Source: Tolypeutes matacus
Taxonomy: Eukaryota > Chordata > Mammalia > Cingulata > Chlamyphoridae
NCBI GenBank assembly: GCA_026826555.1
Contig: JAKSZT010054568.1
Span: forward strand, 8,399,318 to 8,463,317
DNA length: 64,000 bases
Direction of reading: 5' to 3'
Of this stretch, positions 1-11,092 are shown piece by piece (position 1 is the stretch's first letter; each line of letters begins with the position of its first letter). The position numbers and the translations under genes were made by a program. Below the pieces are notes generated by a model. That model was not told where the DNA came from and did not search any database. It saw only the letters and a list, made by a program, of their open reading frames with translations.

Positions 1-1297
1 AGGGTGAGACTGGCGGCCCCCTGAGCTGGCTCGGTGCTGCTGCCGCCCACCTCCACAGCGAGCTGTCGCCATGCCAGGCAGGCCAAGCCCGCAAGCCCCT
101 GGGCATGTTTACTAACACGGAGATCTCCGTGGAAAGATGTTGAAACAACCCCCATCAACACCCCTCTTGGGTTCTATAAACAAATGACACGGGGCTGCTA
201 GTTTCCAGAGACTGCTGAGCAACCCTGAAAGCCAGGCCTGCCTCAAGGCTGCCAAGCACCCTGCACGGGGTTTTCCTCTCTAACAAAGGAAAAGAACCCA
301 CACCCTGCTTCTTTCTGCTCCTCTCGTTTGCATCCTTCCTGGCAGCCAGGTGCCTACGAGTCCCCAGCAGCTTCCCAGGGTGCTGGGGGACCGCGGATCA
401 CAGGCTGGCATTCCACGGCATTCCTGGGGATCAGAGCAGCTCCGGGAGAGGGGAGAGCCTTTCCCCACAGCATCCTCTGATGACATTACCTTAAAACCTG
501 GACCTTGTGGGAGTGCAGCTGAAGCGGGGGCACAGACTGCATCCTTGGGGACTCAGGATAAGGCAAGAGCACTTATTCGATCTATAATAAATGAGAACTA
601 TTTTGATGGCAGGGGCAGTGGCACTGCTAGAGCAAGTGACTAGAGCCCCTCTGAGGAAAGCGCAATAAAAACACAGAGGTGAAGGCAGAAGCAGACCCAG
701 GGATCAAGCGTCTGGGCCAAGCCCCCTTTCTTTAGAGGAGGCCCCGGGGAGGGTCAGGGATCGACGCCAGGGACTTCAGACGGTTAGGGACAGAGCCTCG
801 CAGTGCCCCCACTACTGAGCCCGGCAGTGTGACTCCCAGACTGCTGCAGGCTCAGGCCCTGGCTCCCTGGGCACCGAGATGGGCTGACGGCCCCAGGCCC
901 AGCGGGCCTTCTCCAGCTCAGGGGCTGAGAACTGGAAGGGTCTTGGGGTCTGACCTGGATGGCACAGCCCGGACCCCAGACTGGGAGCTGCCGGGGGACG
1001 TTTGGTGACCCCAAGCTAAAAGCCATCCGGCAACTTGGGGACCAGGTCCTCTGACGTGCACGGGCCCCTCAGGGTCAGACTCAACGGCCATCCTCCTCCC
1101 CCTTTCCAAGGCACAAAGAGCATTTCCCGTGCGCTTGGGAAGGGCGACTTTGACCAAGGGCTAAAGGTGCTAGTCTTTGACTTTGGAAAAGTTGGGAAAG
1201 ACTCTGCCCCCCTGTACCCCAGGTTGGGAGCTTTCTTCTCTTTCTGTCAGGACCCAGTGTCTCCTATTTCACACTTGGACTTAGTGGAGGGGGGGAA
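1..1297. other. GC-rich single-copy DNA, no gene recognised
   Basis: Moderately GC-rich sequence without a recognisable repeat or exon. Short open frames occur on both strands, for example 97 codons at 350-643, but they overlap, lack a recognisable domain and have no convincing splice context. An AATAAA at about 664 is isolated. It could be intron or intergenic DNA of a gene-rich isochore. Confidence 0.5.
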
Positions 1298-1480
1298 ATG
1301 TGTGGTGGCATAAGCCCTAGGATCAAATACGGCTTCTGCCACATATGAGGTGTATGACCTTGGATTAGTTACTTCTCCCCTCGGAGTTTCCATTTCCTTA
1401 TTGGTCCAACAGAAATGATTTGTATGAGGATACACGGGATGACATGTTGAGTGCCTTCCAGGAAGCAGGGGCTGGACAGC
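1298..1480 (+). mobile_element. MIR SINE fragment
   Basis: The order of features matches MIR read forward: a tRNA-derived part, then 'tatgaccttggattagttac' (the family's 'tgtgaccttgggcaagttac'), then a block resembling 'cagtttccattt', then a run of weak similarity towards the LINE-like tail. It is diverged, as expected of an early mammalian insertion. The identification rests on remembered family consensus, not on an alignment. Confidence 0.65.
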
Positions 1481-1674
1481 AGTAGCTCTTACTGTCTTCA
1501 TCTCAGGCTCTGCAAACCGGGCTGCTCCAGGGATGGAGAGGCAGGCATTTCCCGATTCAGGTTTCGGAGTCACCCCCAGCCACCCCCGTGTCATCAGTCC
1601 CTAAGCCTTGGAAGTGCTAACTCTGATAATACCCTAATCTATCCCCAGGTGGTCATTTAAGAACTCCAACCTGA

Positions 1675-2070
1675 GCAGGCTTCTCTCACTTTAAAAATCC
1701 TTTGGTGACTCCCTACTGCCCTCAGAATAAAGTTCAAATTCCTTCAAATCCAATGCAAGGTCCTCCACGCCCTTGTGACCTGGCTTAAACTGACCTCTGC
1801 CTCACCTGCTCAGTCTGGCCAGCACTTCAGCATCTGAGATTCATCTCAGGGCTCTCCTCCAGCGGAAGCCTTCCCTGTGCTTCCAGCAGGGCCACCCGCC
1901 CCTCGCCTGTGCCTCTGGAGTGTCTCGGGCGGCCTCAACCGTGGTGTGGCCAGATTATAATGACAAATCTTTGCTAATGAACGTGCTGTGCCACCACACG
2001 GGAGCGCCTCACAGCTAAGGGCTGTGTTTTGTTCACCGTACCCGGCACCAGGCCTGGCTCCTGTAAACAG
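1675..2070 (+). mobile_element. L2 LINE 3' portion
   Basis: Starts with the L2 signature 'cctttggtgactccctactg' followed by 'cctcagaataaagttcaaat', then 'caaggtcctccacgcccttg' and 'gacctggctt'. The later part 'gttttgttcaccgtacccgg' matches the run-up to the L2 3' end. Overlapping open frames (such as 1,846-2,670 on the minus strand) are therefore antisense to a repeat and not genes. Confidence 0.75.
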
Positions 2071-2619
2071 AACCACACACACGGTGGCACTTGGGGGATT
2101 TTTCCGTGGCCCTGTGGCCTCTCCTGGCAAAGCCAAGGGCTTCCTGTCTGACTGGTCCAAGGGAATGCCCCCGAGGACCCCCAGCTCCGCCCAGCAGCCG
2201 CCGTGCTCACCCGCTGACCACTGTGCGAGCTGACGAGCCGCTGGTGACCGCTCGCCTGGAGAGCCGCAGTGGCCACGACTTCTCTGCGCTTTGTCTTTAC
2301 TGCCCTGTGCGTCCTGTGTGTGGCCAGGCTGCGTATTTCTGAGAGGTGACTTCCATGGAGGGAAACAGGTCGCCTTTGGCAGAGCCTTGCTTAGCTCTGC
2401 GAGGCAGCCCAGGAAATGCTCGTCCTGAAGCTCAAGGCTTCTGTCCAACAGGCTGCTCTGGGCTGAGGCGCCAAGTCCCCACCAGAGGCCCGTGGCCTTC
2501 ACCTCGGGGCGGCCTGGAGCCCGGCGCCTTCTGCCGTCCCGGGTCCCGGGCTGGGGGAGGCCTGGAGCCGTGGCCGAGCTGCCCCTCCTCGCTCTCAGAG
2601 TGCAGGTGCTGGTATAAGC
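2071..2619. other. GC-rich single-copy DNA
   Basis: No repeat or exon recognised. Overlapping open frames on both strands reflect high GC content and few stops. No initiator context or domain supports any of them. Confidence 0.4.
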
Positions 2620-2700
2620 CTGAGCCGTGGAAGTGTCTACACTAGAGGCAGAGCTGGGACTCACACGCAAGGCTGCCGGCTCCTCGCTGGTGCGCTTTCC
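2620..2700 (-). mobile_element. MIR fragment, reverse orientation
   Basis: The string 'aggcagagctgggactcaca' corresponds to the reverse-strand MIR body (family 'ggcagagccgggattcgaac'). Only about 80 bp survive. It is short, so the assignment is moderate. Confidence 0.45.
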
Positions 2701-3069
2701 CCTGAGAGCCGTTCACACTCACCCTGTTCCTAAATCGGTCTCTCTACAGTGATTCTAAAAAAACCCACTTTATCTCACCTCGGTCCTCTTAAATACAGAG
2801 GACTTGGAAATTCACAAGTAAAGCCGGTTCTACAGAGATAAAATGTTTTGCTCAAAGGAAACATGATGCTAAAAATGAACTCATTCATTCAACAATCTTG
2901 AACTCAGCATGATCATCTATAATGAAGGTAAATATGGTTCCCAAATCTACCTCCAGGGCAGATCTTTCCTGAATACTAGATACATGTATCCATTTGCCGG
3001 CTAGGCATGTCCACTTTCGTGTCCTAATAGCACATCCAAGTCAACATATTATTCAAAAGCGAACGGGTC
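2701..3069. other. Single-copy DNA, nothing recognised
   Basis: AT-leaning sequence with no open frame of note and no confident repeat match. Confidence 0.4.
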
Positions 3070-3760
3070 CTCTGCTTCCCTCTAAAATCTCTTTACTCCT
3101 GTGCCCCTCTCTGGGTCAAGGTCCCCACCAGTCCTGGGAGAGCACAGGCTTCATCCTCAGCTCCTTCCCTCCATCACATTCTCGTAGCTCATCAGTTACC
3201 AAGGGAGGTACTTGGTAGATTCTGCTTCCTAACTCTCTCTCAACGCCGCCTGCTTCTCTGTGTCCCTGCTACCCTAGCTCAGGCCAACCCCACCTCTCAC
3301 TGCAGTTATTCCATCCACAGTCTTATGCCTGGCATAACCAGAATGACCTTTCTGAGATGCAAACTCCAACCACATCACTGCCTTGCTCCAGCGCTTCGGT
3401 GGCTTCCCCTCATCCTCACTCTGAACTCCAGGGCTCGGTGAGGCTCACAAGACCCGCTCCCCTAGGTCTGCCCTGCTCTCCGCCACTGCCCGTCCCACAC
3501 TCAGGGCCTCTCACGAGCTCCCACCCTAGCTCCAGCTTGGTTTTCCAGTGAACCCCAGCTCTTACTACAAGACACAGGCGAGGTACTTCGCGCTGGGTGA
3601 CTTTTTTGTTGGGCTTCCTCACAGGTGTCGGCCATCTTGCCAGGCTGCCAGTTCCTCAGGCACAGAGCGATTGTCCGCTTCGCCTCAGACCTAGCTCAGA
3701 GCTGGCCACTGCACAGGTACTCGGGAAATGTTGAATCGATGAATGAAGATGGACTCAACC
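3070..3760 (+). mobile_element. L2 LINE 3' portion
   Basis: Typical L2 wording occurs in order: 'aaactccaaccacatcactg', 'ctccagcgcttcggtggctt', a pyrimidine-rich stretch, and at the 3' end 'gtactcgggaaatgttgaat' followed by 'cgatgaatgaa', the counterpart of the L2 terminus 'gctcaataaatatttgttgaatgaatga'-type ending. The right edge fits the real L2 3' end. Open frames inside are incidental. Confidence 0.75.
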
Positions 3761-3999
3761 CTCTCCACCAAGGAGCTAGAGCTGATCAGCTCGACTCAGA
3801 CAGGAGAGAGAGCTTAGGGACCGAGACGGCCATGCAAGGAGCCATTGGGGAGAAACAGGCAAGTGTTGCGAGAGAGAGGGAGGGAGAACTTCTGGCCAGG
3901 GCATCAGCAACCAAGCTTCTAAAAGAGCTGGCAGGTGGGGCGAAGAGTATTTTATGAAGTGGGCCTTCCAAATTATCTCAGAAAATGATCATGCAAGGA
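3761..3999. other. Single-copy DNA with purine-rich stretch
   Basis: An open frame of 110 codons (3,625-3,957) starts inside the L2 end and runs into this purine-rich sequence. No domain is visible and no function is proposed. Confidence 0.3.
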
Positions 4000-4536
4000 T
4001 GCAGAGATGAATATGCGAGGATGTTTTTCCCCAGCATTGCTGAAAACAATAAAAAATTAAAACAAGCTAAATGTCCATCATAGGAAACTGGTTAACTAAA
4101 TTTTGGTGACTCATTTATTTAAATTAAAACATAAATATACCAAACCACTCTATTTTCAAGAGTAAACCCTTCTCTGAGGACAGGTATTGAATACCATAGA
4201 AAGGGTGAGGGAAATGGAAGTAATTATAGAAGATAAAAAGGGAAAATAAAAAAATATACAATAAAACAGAAGTATGTTAGATTGTATATACAGTAACAGA
4301 ATAAAATTTTTTTAAAAAATCCATGGAACTGCACCACACAGAGTGAGTCCTAAGTCAAATCATGGACTGTAGTCAATAGCATACAAAAATGTGCTATCAC
4401 CAATTGTGACAAACGTTCCACACCGATGCAAGGTTTTATAGTAGGGTGGTATATGGAATCCTGTATTTTATGCATGATTGTTCTGTAAGCTCCCAACTTC
4501 TCTAATAAATAAAAGTAAGATAATATTCTAAAATGT

Positions 4537-4571
<35 letters not shown>

Positions 4572-4930
4572 GAAAAAACAGAAGCGGGACTTTCTACAGA
4601 CAATGTCGATATGGTGCCATGAACGGAGGAGAGTGAGTAATATAATGCTACCTGAGCTCCAAAAAAGGAAGAACAGGTAGAAGAATCTGCAACAAACTGT
4701 CGAGTGAAAAAAGCAGGTCCCCAGGCACTATGTGCAGAGTCACCCTGATTTTGGCTTGTTTATACACATGCGCAAGCTTGACCACACATGAAGTTTGGGG
4801 AGTATGTAATTTACATCAACATCTTAACATGAGTTACCTGCTGGTGATATAATGGTAATATTTCACCCTCTCCTCAATATGTATCTGCACTTTTTATAAT
4901 GAAGACATGAAACATTTATAATCAGAAAAA
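4000..4930 (+). mobile_element. Nested old L1 3' ends
   Basis: Two L1-type 3' ends appear interleaved. One begins with 'gctaaatgtccatcatagga' (typical L1M 3' UTR 'cctaaatgtccatcaataggg'), resumes near 4,600 and ends with a 'ctttttataatgaagacatg' type terminus. The other (about 4,325-4,550) contains 'ttgtgacaaacgttccacac' and 'gtggtatatggaatcctgta', the L1 3' terminus, followed by an A-rich (AAAAC)n tail at 4,536-4,566. The second appears inserted into the first. No coding portion remains. Confidence 0.6.
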
Positions 4931-5745
4931 ATGCACACAAGCAATTTCCATTTCAACTAACAAACAAAATGCCTTTCATTCACAAAATAGTCTCCAGATA
5001 CCTGAAAGAGATTTCCCATGGTGCTTTCAATTAAAGCAACTCCCTTTTAGAATAAGTAATTCACAGCAATATTTCAGGACTCACTTGCAGGCTAAAGCCC
5101 TTTAGTCTCTTTATGAACATGGCACAGAAGCCAGGTCTGCTTACCAGCGGGACTGCTCCTGGGCCTGCCGCTGTCTTACCACCTGGGCACCTGGAGAAGA
5201 GGAGAGGGGACATGCCATGTTTGGGGTCTGCATGCTGGGTCATTGTCCCCACCATTGGATCTACTACATGGCATAAATCTCTCGGAGGCTCCGTTTTATC
5301 ACCAGTGAGATTGATGATGACAGTGCCAAACTCGGTGTATTAGTACAAGATTTAAATGAGATGCAAGATGGGAAATGATCGAACTCAGAAAATTCAAAGA
5401 CAGACAAGGAGACTCTCACAGATGGTCACCTCTGAGTGCCTAAGGCTGGGTCGAGCACCGCCCAGTGAAGTCCAGGGAGGGATCTCCCAGAAAGACAAAG
5501 GAAAGGCCCCGGAAGGCTTTGGCAGCAGGAACATCTCTGTGGCTGTCCCTGGGTCAACCTTCCCAGCCCCCTTTCCAGGAAATAAGGAAATGTGATTTAC
5601 CCGAAGGTAAGGCCCACCATTCTGGGACCTCAGCCTGGAACACCTGGCCACAAAGTCAGCTGATAGCCTCAGGAAAAGTTTCCTGGGGCCTCCTTAAAGG
5701 CCTGTGCAGGTTTTCTGTGCTTTGATAGGAGGCAGTTTGAAAATT
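4931..5745. other. Single-copy DNA, no gene recognised
   Basis: Mixed-composition sequence with no family-specific repeat signal. Several 75-86 codon open frames overlap on both strands around 5,100-5,725 and show no domain, so none is called. Confidence 0.4.
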
Positions 5746-5756
5746 GTAAAATTGTT

Positions 5757-5850
5757 GGGGAGTGGATTGAGCTCAGTGGTTGAGCGCCTGCGTCCCATAT
5801 ATGAGGTCCCAGGTTCAATCCCCAGTACCTCTTAAAAAAAAAAAAAAAAA
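5757..5850 (+). mobile_element. DAS-type tRNA-derived SINE (short form)
   Basis: Begins GGGGAGTGG, has an A-box-like segment 'gagctcagtggttgagcg', a B box 'ggttcaatcccc' and ends in a run of A. It is flanked by an 11-bp duplication GTAAAATTGTT at 5,746-5,756 and 5,865-5,875, with 14 bp of non-A sequence between the A-tail and the second copy. The family is the armadillo DAS SINE, derived from tRNA and mobilised by L1. The intact duplication suggests a fairly recent insertion. Confidence 0.9.
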
Positions 5851-5875
5851 GTTGAACATAAATCGTAAAATTGTT

Positions 5876-6175
5876 TCCAGCTCTTAATCTAATGCACTTT
5901 TCATGACATCTCAGGAAAGAAAACAAGACCGAGATAAATGGAAAGAAGTGAGCTTTGTTAGCCAGGGGTGAAGAGGGGCAAAGCCTGCAAATCCCTGGCA
6001 TAAGGCAGAAAAGACACCTGTTGATGAAAAGACAAAGAAGCTGGAGGCGGGGGAGCCACAGAGAAGGGCAAGCCCAGGCGCCTTCCTGGAGTCTGCAAGG
6101 CCGTGGATAGGGCTATTCACCAGAGCTTGCTGGAGCAGCGCTGACCCTTTGATGTGTTTCCAGCTCAGAATCAGG
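5876..6175. other. Single-copy DNA left of the hairpin
   Basis: No recognised repeat or exon. Minus-strand open frames (5,911-6,216 and 6,113-6,526) run through it and across the hairpin without domain content. Confidence 0.35.
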
Positions 6176-6228
6176 CTCGCCCCGGCCTTGCTGGGCCTTT
6201 GTGAAGTATCCAGCAAGGCCGGGGCGAG
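6176..6228. repeat. Perfect 19-bp inverted repeat (hairpin)
   Basis: Arms at 6,176-6,194 (CTCGCCCCGGCCTTGCTGG) and 6,210-6,228 are exact reverse complements and enclose a 15-nt spacer. The stem is GC-rich, so a stable hairpin or cruciform is expected from either strand. It sits outside any recognised transposon. Confidence 0.95.
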
Positions 6229-6889
6229 GCGCTTTATTGTGGCGCATGAAAAATTCCTTGGCTGAAAGGGACAATGCCAAGGCTAGGAGGGCTAAAATTA
6301 GACCTTCCGGTTCTGTCTGACTTGGCAGGCGTGGGCACGGGCTAACGAGGCATCCTCCTCCCATCTGCCTCCAGCCTGCCACGAGCACAGGTAACGTGCT
6401 CGGAAGGGGAGGAAGCGCCGCTTCCTCTGGCACCCAGAGGGGATGACAAAGGTGGAGCGGTGGGTTGAGTAATCCCACGCTTGAAGGGGGATCCTTCCAC
6501 ATGGCCCAGGTGTGTACAGAGGCCACGCCATAGCGCTCCCACCCACTGTCGGATGCCTGTCCAGCTCGAGAGCCAAAGGAAACCTTGGAACAGTTGTATA
6601 TTTGGACCTTTACCTTTACCTAAGAATTTACAGCCTCACCTGCACAGCCATCGCGGAAGCCAAGGAACCAGGTCTCAGGTCCTCGCGCGATGCTGTGCTG
6701 CCCCCCAGTTTACAGGAAAGCGTGTCGGCCTTGAGTGAGACAGGTGAGGTGACAGGCTCGGCTCTAGCATCTCCATGACCTGGTACCTTTGGGAAAGAAA
6801 CTGAACTTTTTACCCTCTTCATTCGAATTTAAATTGAGTATATTAACAGCTACCTCAAAAGGTGAAATGAAACAACGAATCTATAGGGC
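6229..6889. other. Single-copy DNA, no gene recognised
   Basis: GC-rich up to about 6,500, then more balanced. Three overlapping minus-strand frames (6,298-6,576 region) and two plus-strand frames (6,481-6,778) are mutually exclusive and lack domains. No exon is called. Confidence 0.35.
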
Positions 6890-7110
6890 TAATATTTTAG
6901 CAGTGATAATGGCTTCTATTACCAGGTACTTACTATGTGCTAATCTTTACAACAACTTCATGAAGCAGATAGCATTATGTCTTCATTTTACAGTTGAGGG
7001 AAATAAGACTTAGATTAAGAAACTTATCCAAGGTCATGCAGTGAGACCATGGAGAAGGCAGGATTTGAACCCTGGCAGGCTCTTAGACACTGAAAACAGT
7101 TCTGCCATGT
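6890..7110 (-). mobile_element. MIR SINE, reverse orientation
   Basis: Reads as the reverse complement of MIR: 'caggtacttactatgtgcta', 'acaacaacttcatgaagcag', 'ttcattttacagttgaggga', 'ttatccaaggtcatgcagtg' and 'caggatttgaaccctggcag'. Most of the family's length is present. Confidence 0.85.
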
Positions 7111-8374
7111 TAGAGAAGAGGAGAAACAAGAAAGTGCTTTCCAGAACAAAAATTGTTATTTACATGTAACAGCTGCTCATCCTCACTCCTTGCCCAGGAG
7201 CTAACCTGATTCATGCGTTTCTTTCCTCAAGGGAGGGAAATCAAGGTACTCTGAGTCGTGATCAGTCGCCTGTTTCGGTCCCCAGTGGAATGGGAGGGAC
7301 TCAGATGCCAAATGAAACAGTAGAGATGGAAAGAACTAGAAATGTTAAGCCTAGAGAAGCAAAGACTCAAGAGAGGAAATCTGAGCTCTCCTCAAATAAG
7401 TGAAGGATTTATTGGCCAAAAATAGAAATATAGATCAGCATAGCAGAATGGCGAGTCTGGAAATAGATCCAGCTATACATAAGTGCTTAATATATGATTA
7501 AGCAAGCCTTCCGGAACAAGAGGGAAAGGAAACATAAAAATAAAGTATATTGTGAAGGTTAAACATGAGACAATACAGAAGAGTATCTAACAAACGCTGT
7601 GTGGCGCAGACAAGCCCACGCGCCATCCGCGCCTTCTTCGTTCTCTCTGTGCTGATGCTTTTGACTGGCACCAGCAGCTCAGTCTGGGGCGGTCCCTTTC
7701 AGATCTCCGCAGGCTCGTGTGTGGGGGCAACCTCTCTTACGCACACACCTCACTTATCCCACGGCGTGCACCAGACTGGTGCAAAACAAGAGTGGTTTGG
7801 CTCCAATTCAGATGAAGTAGGAGAGCCAGTGGAGTGAAAGGGAATTCATTTGCCAGCGAGTTTCTAGAGGTTTTATTCAATTGCTACCTATATCCAAACA
7901 ATCTGGCTCTTCCTTACCTCTCCAAAGAGACACCCCCTGATTCATTGTCCAAACAGGGCGCTTTGAGGGTGAAAAGAGGCGCCCTTATTTTCACCAGGAC
8001 AAGAGGTGTTAATCAGGACTGCCCCAGGCAAAGTGGGCTAGGGTCTCCCTGCCCCTCCACCTTCCTCTCCTCCCGCCCTCTCCTTTACACCAAGTTTGTT
8101 CCCCCTTAGGGCTTTGGCATTTCTCTCCTCCCCTACGAGCTTTCCCGGCTGACCTCCATCCTCCGTTCCGTTTGGCCATGTTGTCCCACCTGATAACACG
8201 GGCTAAAATAATTCAGCCCTCTTTCCCGGGTAAGCCGCCCAGGTCAGCGCTCAAACGACACCTTTCAGGTCTGCGGGACCGTTTTTGCTGCAGCCCCCCA
8301 GTGCACTCCAAGCGCCACCCCACTGCCCTGTTTTATATTCTTCACAGCCAGTAAAGCTGTGGGAACTGAGCTCC
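7111..8374. other. Single-copy DNA, no gene recognised
   Basis: No confident repeat. A 90-codon open frame at 7,565-7,837 has a hydrophobic stretch near residues 24-33 but no homologous domain that I recognise, and the adjoining 7,834-8,109 frame is equally featureless. Left as non-coding. Confidence 0.4.
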
Positions 8375-8525
8375 TGTACTCATTCCTGTACATGATCAGT
8401 GACTGTCACCCTTCGCTAGGAAGTCCCAGCAGGGCAGGAACCTGCTCTGTTTTGTTTATGGTTGGCTGTGCCAAGCTGCACTGTTTTGGGACAGATAGGT
8501 ACTTACACATATTTGTTAAATGCAT
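8375..8525 (+). mobile_element. L2 LINE 3' end
   Basis: Contains 'cagcagggcaggaacctgct', 'ttttgtttatggttggctgt' and a terminal 'gataggtacttacacatatt' then 'tgttaaatgcat', in the order of the L2 3' terminus (gggcagggact, ttgttcactgctgt, gtgctcaataaatatttgttgaat). Confidence 0.65.
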
Positions 8526-8984
8526 ATCTTAACTTGATGCTATTTTCAAATACAGGCTTTCTTTCTTGATAGCGACAGCTTTTGATACTCAATATATGGA
8601 CATGCCCATTTCATATATCACTTAAAAGAGGTTGCCTCAGCCATACTGGTTGAAAGAAAGGTCAACTGTAAGTTCCCTTAACAACCTGCTCATGAGCGCA
8701 GTGGTCAGGAGGATTCTTAATTATTACCAACTTGAGGAAAGAACTGACATAAACTGCCATAAGTCAGATCAGAGGCTACAACATTGTTTAGGAAAAATTA
8801 TTATTAGTTGTGTTAGGTTAGAGCCAGGACTAGAGGAAAGTGTGGATCATGTTACAAAACAGGCAGTTTCCATGACCCATCCCTCTTACATAGACTCTCG
8901 GCGTTGTGGATATTTTCAGATTATGAATCAATTTCTTTCTATGCTATCGCAGTGCCCCTTTGGAGGTTTTGATTAAACAAGGTT
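8526..8984. other. Single-copy DNA with a 114-codon open frame
   Basis: An open frame at 8,632-8,976 (plus) encodes 114 residues beginning MPQPYWLKER and ending QCPFGGFD. I recognise no domain, signal peptide or membrane segment. It starts 40 bp after AT-rich DNA and stops just before a MIR. Chance, a decayed exon or an unrecognised transposon relic are all possible. Confidence 0.3.
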
Positions 8985-9190
8985 AAACAGTGGGAAGATC
9001 ACAGGTTCATGTTGGGTAAACTGGTCTTGTCATTTTGTACAATTAACTAACTTCTAAGGCTCAGCTTCCTCATCTGTAAAGTGGTGATAATAACACCTGA
9101 CTCAAAGGGCTTTTGTGAAATTAGAGGGAACGTAAGTGAGAACCCTAATATGGTGCCTGATGCAGTAGATGCTCAATAAATAATATCTAC
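8985..9190 (+). mobile_element. MIR SINE
   Basis: Plus-strand MIR landmarks occur in order: 'taactaacttctaaggctca', 'gcttcctcatctgtaaagtg', 'gtgataataacacctgactc', 'ggcttttgtgaaattagagg' and 'tagatgctcaataaataata'. Nearly full length. Confidence 0.85.
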
Positions 9191-9959
9191 ATGTATAGCT
9201 TCTCTTACTAGATTGTGCTGATTGGTCCTTTCCACTGCATTTGGGAAAAGTTTTAGATACCCACATTCATAAGAAATTCTGCTTCCAAGAGTAGTATACC
9301 CTTGGTATTAATAGACTCAACATTTGAAATTTCAACTCTTTCACAGGGGGCCTAAAAGCCCATCAAGTGAAGCGATGCATAAGTTTCTGGCATGTGAATT
9401 CAAGACACACTCTGTGCAAGGCTGGTATGTAGGAGCCAGTTCCTCAGCTAACGAGGCATCTGGGCACCTACATCTCAGCCAAGGTTTGTCGATCTCTATT
9501 CTCCCTCATGCCTGTAGGATCTCTCCTACTTGGTTAAAAAAAAAAAGCAAAATCTAAAAAGTTTTGGTCTTTTGTAGAAAATCAAAAATCCCCCTGCTCC
9601 TGCTGGTGATGGAAGCGAAGAGATTGTGAGGAGGCAAACACTTGACTGCCTCTCATGCAGGGAATTATGTGCTTTAGAGAGTTGCCAAGATTTAGGGCTG
9701 TATCCTCGCATTATGCCAGGTATCTGAGACTGAGCAGAAAAAAATCCCTCATCGAACATTTCCAAAAGAAAGCACATATATGAGAATTCTCAAAGTCCAC
9801 CTAAATGTCGCCGTTTTCATAAGAACTTATCCTTGACTATGAGGAAGGAGGCAAGAAGCAAAAGCTTAAAGGTAGTTTACTTTTTTACCTGATGTTACAA
9901 GTTCTTAGCATATTAGTTTTAACAACTAGCAAAAAATTTGGTATCCTTGGAAATATGTA
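9191..9959. other. Single-copy DNA, nothing recognised
   Basis: Balanced to AT-rich sequence with short open frames only (77 codons at 9,324-9,557, 83 codons at 9,526-9,777 on the opposite strand). No repeat landmark is convincing. Confidence 0.4.
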
Positions 9960-10489
9960 TTAAGAGCCTTTAATTGTTAATATCTTTCAACCCAGGAATT
10001 TAACTTAAGGAAATTATCAGTTATGTCTTCAAAGATTTGGGCACAAAAATGTACATGCTAATGTTCTTCATGGTATTGAAAAATTAGAACCAAAGTCAGA
10101 AATCATTAAAGGAATAATTAAATCTCTACAGGCTGGAAAACTGCGTCCTTATTAAAAACCATGTGTTCAAAGAATACTAAATGACATGGGAAAATCTTCT
10201 ATAATGTGAAATGAAAACAGAAGGTTTTGAAAGTTAAACACAGCAGTAACATAAAACCCATCAAGTTGCATTCTATTAATTTGGAGTGTGTAATAATTCA
10301 GATCACTGGATTGAAAAACAAACAAGTGACGGAACTGCAAGGGTAAATATGGTGGGTGTGGGAAAGAAGAGAGAGCACTTTTATCTACTTTAAGAATATT
10401 TCCAGAGTATTTTAAATAATATTTTACAAATAATATTTTACAAGGCTTTATGACAGTCATTAAAGCTTAACTAATTGTTGAGACATAGG
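9960..10489 (+). mobile_element. Old L1 3'-UTR fragment
   Basis: The segment 'caacccaggaatttaactta', then 'gggcacaaaaatgtacatgc' and 'attaaaggaataattaaatc' is typical of old L1 3' regions ('cagcattatttataatagca...gaataattaaataaattatgg'). Further right, 'ataatattttacaaggcttt' is not diagnostic. Edges are uncertain. Confidence 0.5.
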
Positions 10490-10993
10490 TGAGGAGAGAT
10501 TTACCAAATTGGAAGATAGTTCTAATGAAATTACCTATAAATGGAGCAGAGTGAGATAAGAAATGGAAAACATGGAAGAGAAATTAAGAGACAATGAGGC
10601 TAGAATGAGAAGCTCTGATATACATCTACTAAGAGCTTCAGAAGGAGAGAAGAGACGGAATAGGGGAGAAATCAAATCATAGAGCTTTTTTCAGAATTGA
10701 AAATTTCAGGATGAAGCATTTCACAAATTCCAAACTAGGGGAAATAAACACAAGCCCACATCTAAGCACAGGGTGGTAAAATTGCAGAACATCAAAAGTG
10801 AAGAAAATTTTCTAAGCACCTACCAGAAAGAAGATACAGGTTATCTACAAAGGAGCAATCAGTCTAAAGGCAGCCTTCTCATCAGCCAAAACGGATGCCA
10901 GAAAATAAGAGAATAGCTTCAAAATGCTAAGGGAAAATAACTGTCAACCTGGAATTATCTACCCAGTTAAAGTTTATTCAAGAATGAGAATGA

Positions 10994-11092
10994 GGGGAGC
11001 CAGTGTAGCTCAGAGGTTAAGCACCGGCTTCCTACATACGACGTCCCAGGTTCAATCCCTGACCCCGGTACCTCATGAAAAAAAAAAAAAAA
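10994..11092 (+). mobile_element. DAS-type SINE (short form) inside L1/HAL1
   Basis: Starts GGGGAGCCAGTGTAGCTCAG, has a B box 'ggttcaatccctg' and an A tail. A short duplication AGAATGA flanks it (right copy 11,092-11,098; the left side reads AGAATGAGAATGA). It splits the L1/HAL1 sequence, so it is younger than that element. Confidence 0.85.

Noticed and set aside
1846..2670. Minus-strand open frame of 274 codons
   Set aside because: Much of it is antisense to an L2 copy and the rest is GC-rich DNA without a domain.
7565..7837. 90-codon frame with a hydrophobic stretch resembling a signal peptide
   Set aside because: The hydrophobic stretch starts only at residue 24, there is no downstream domain, and no splice or promoter context was found.
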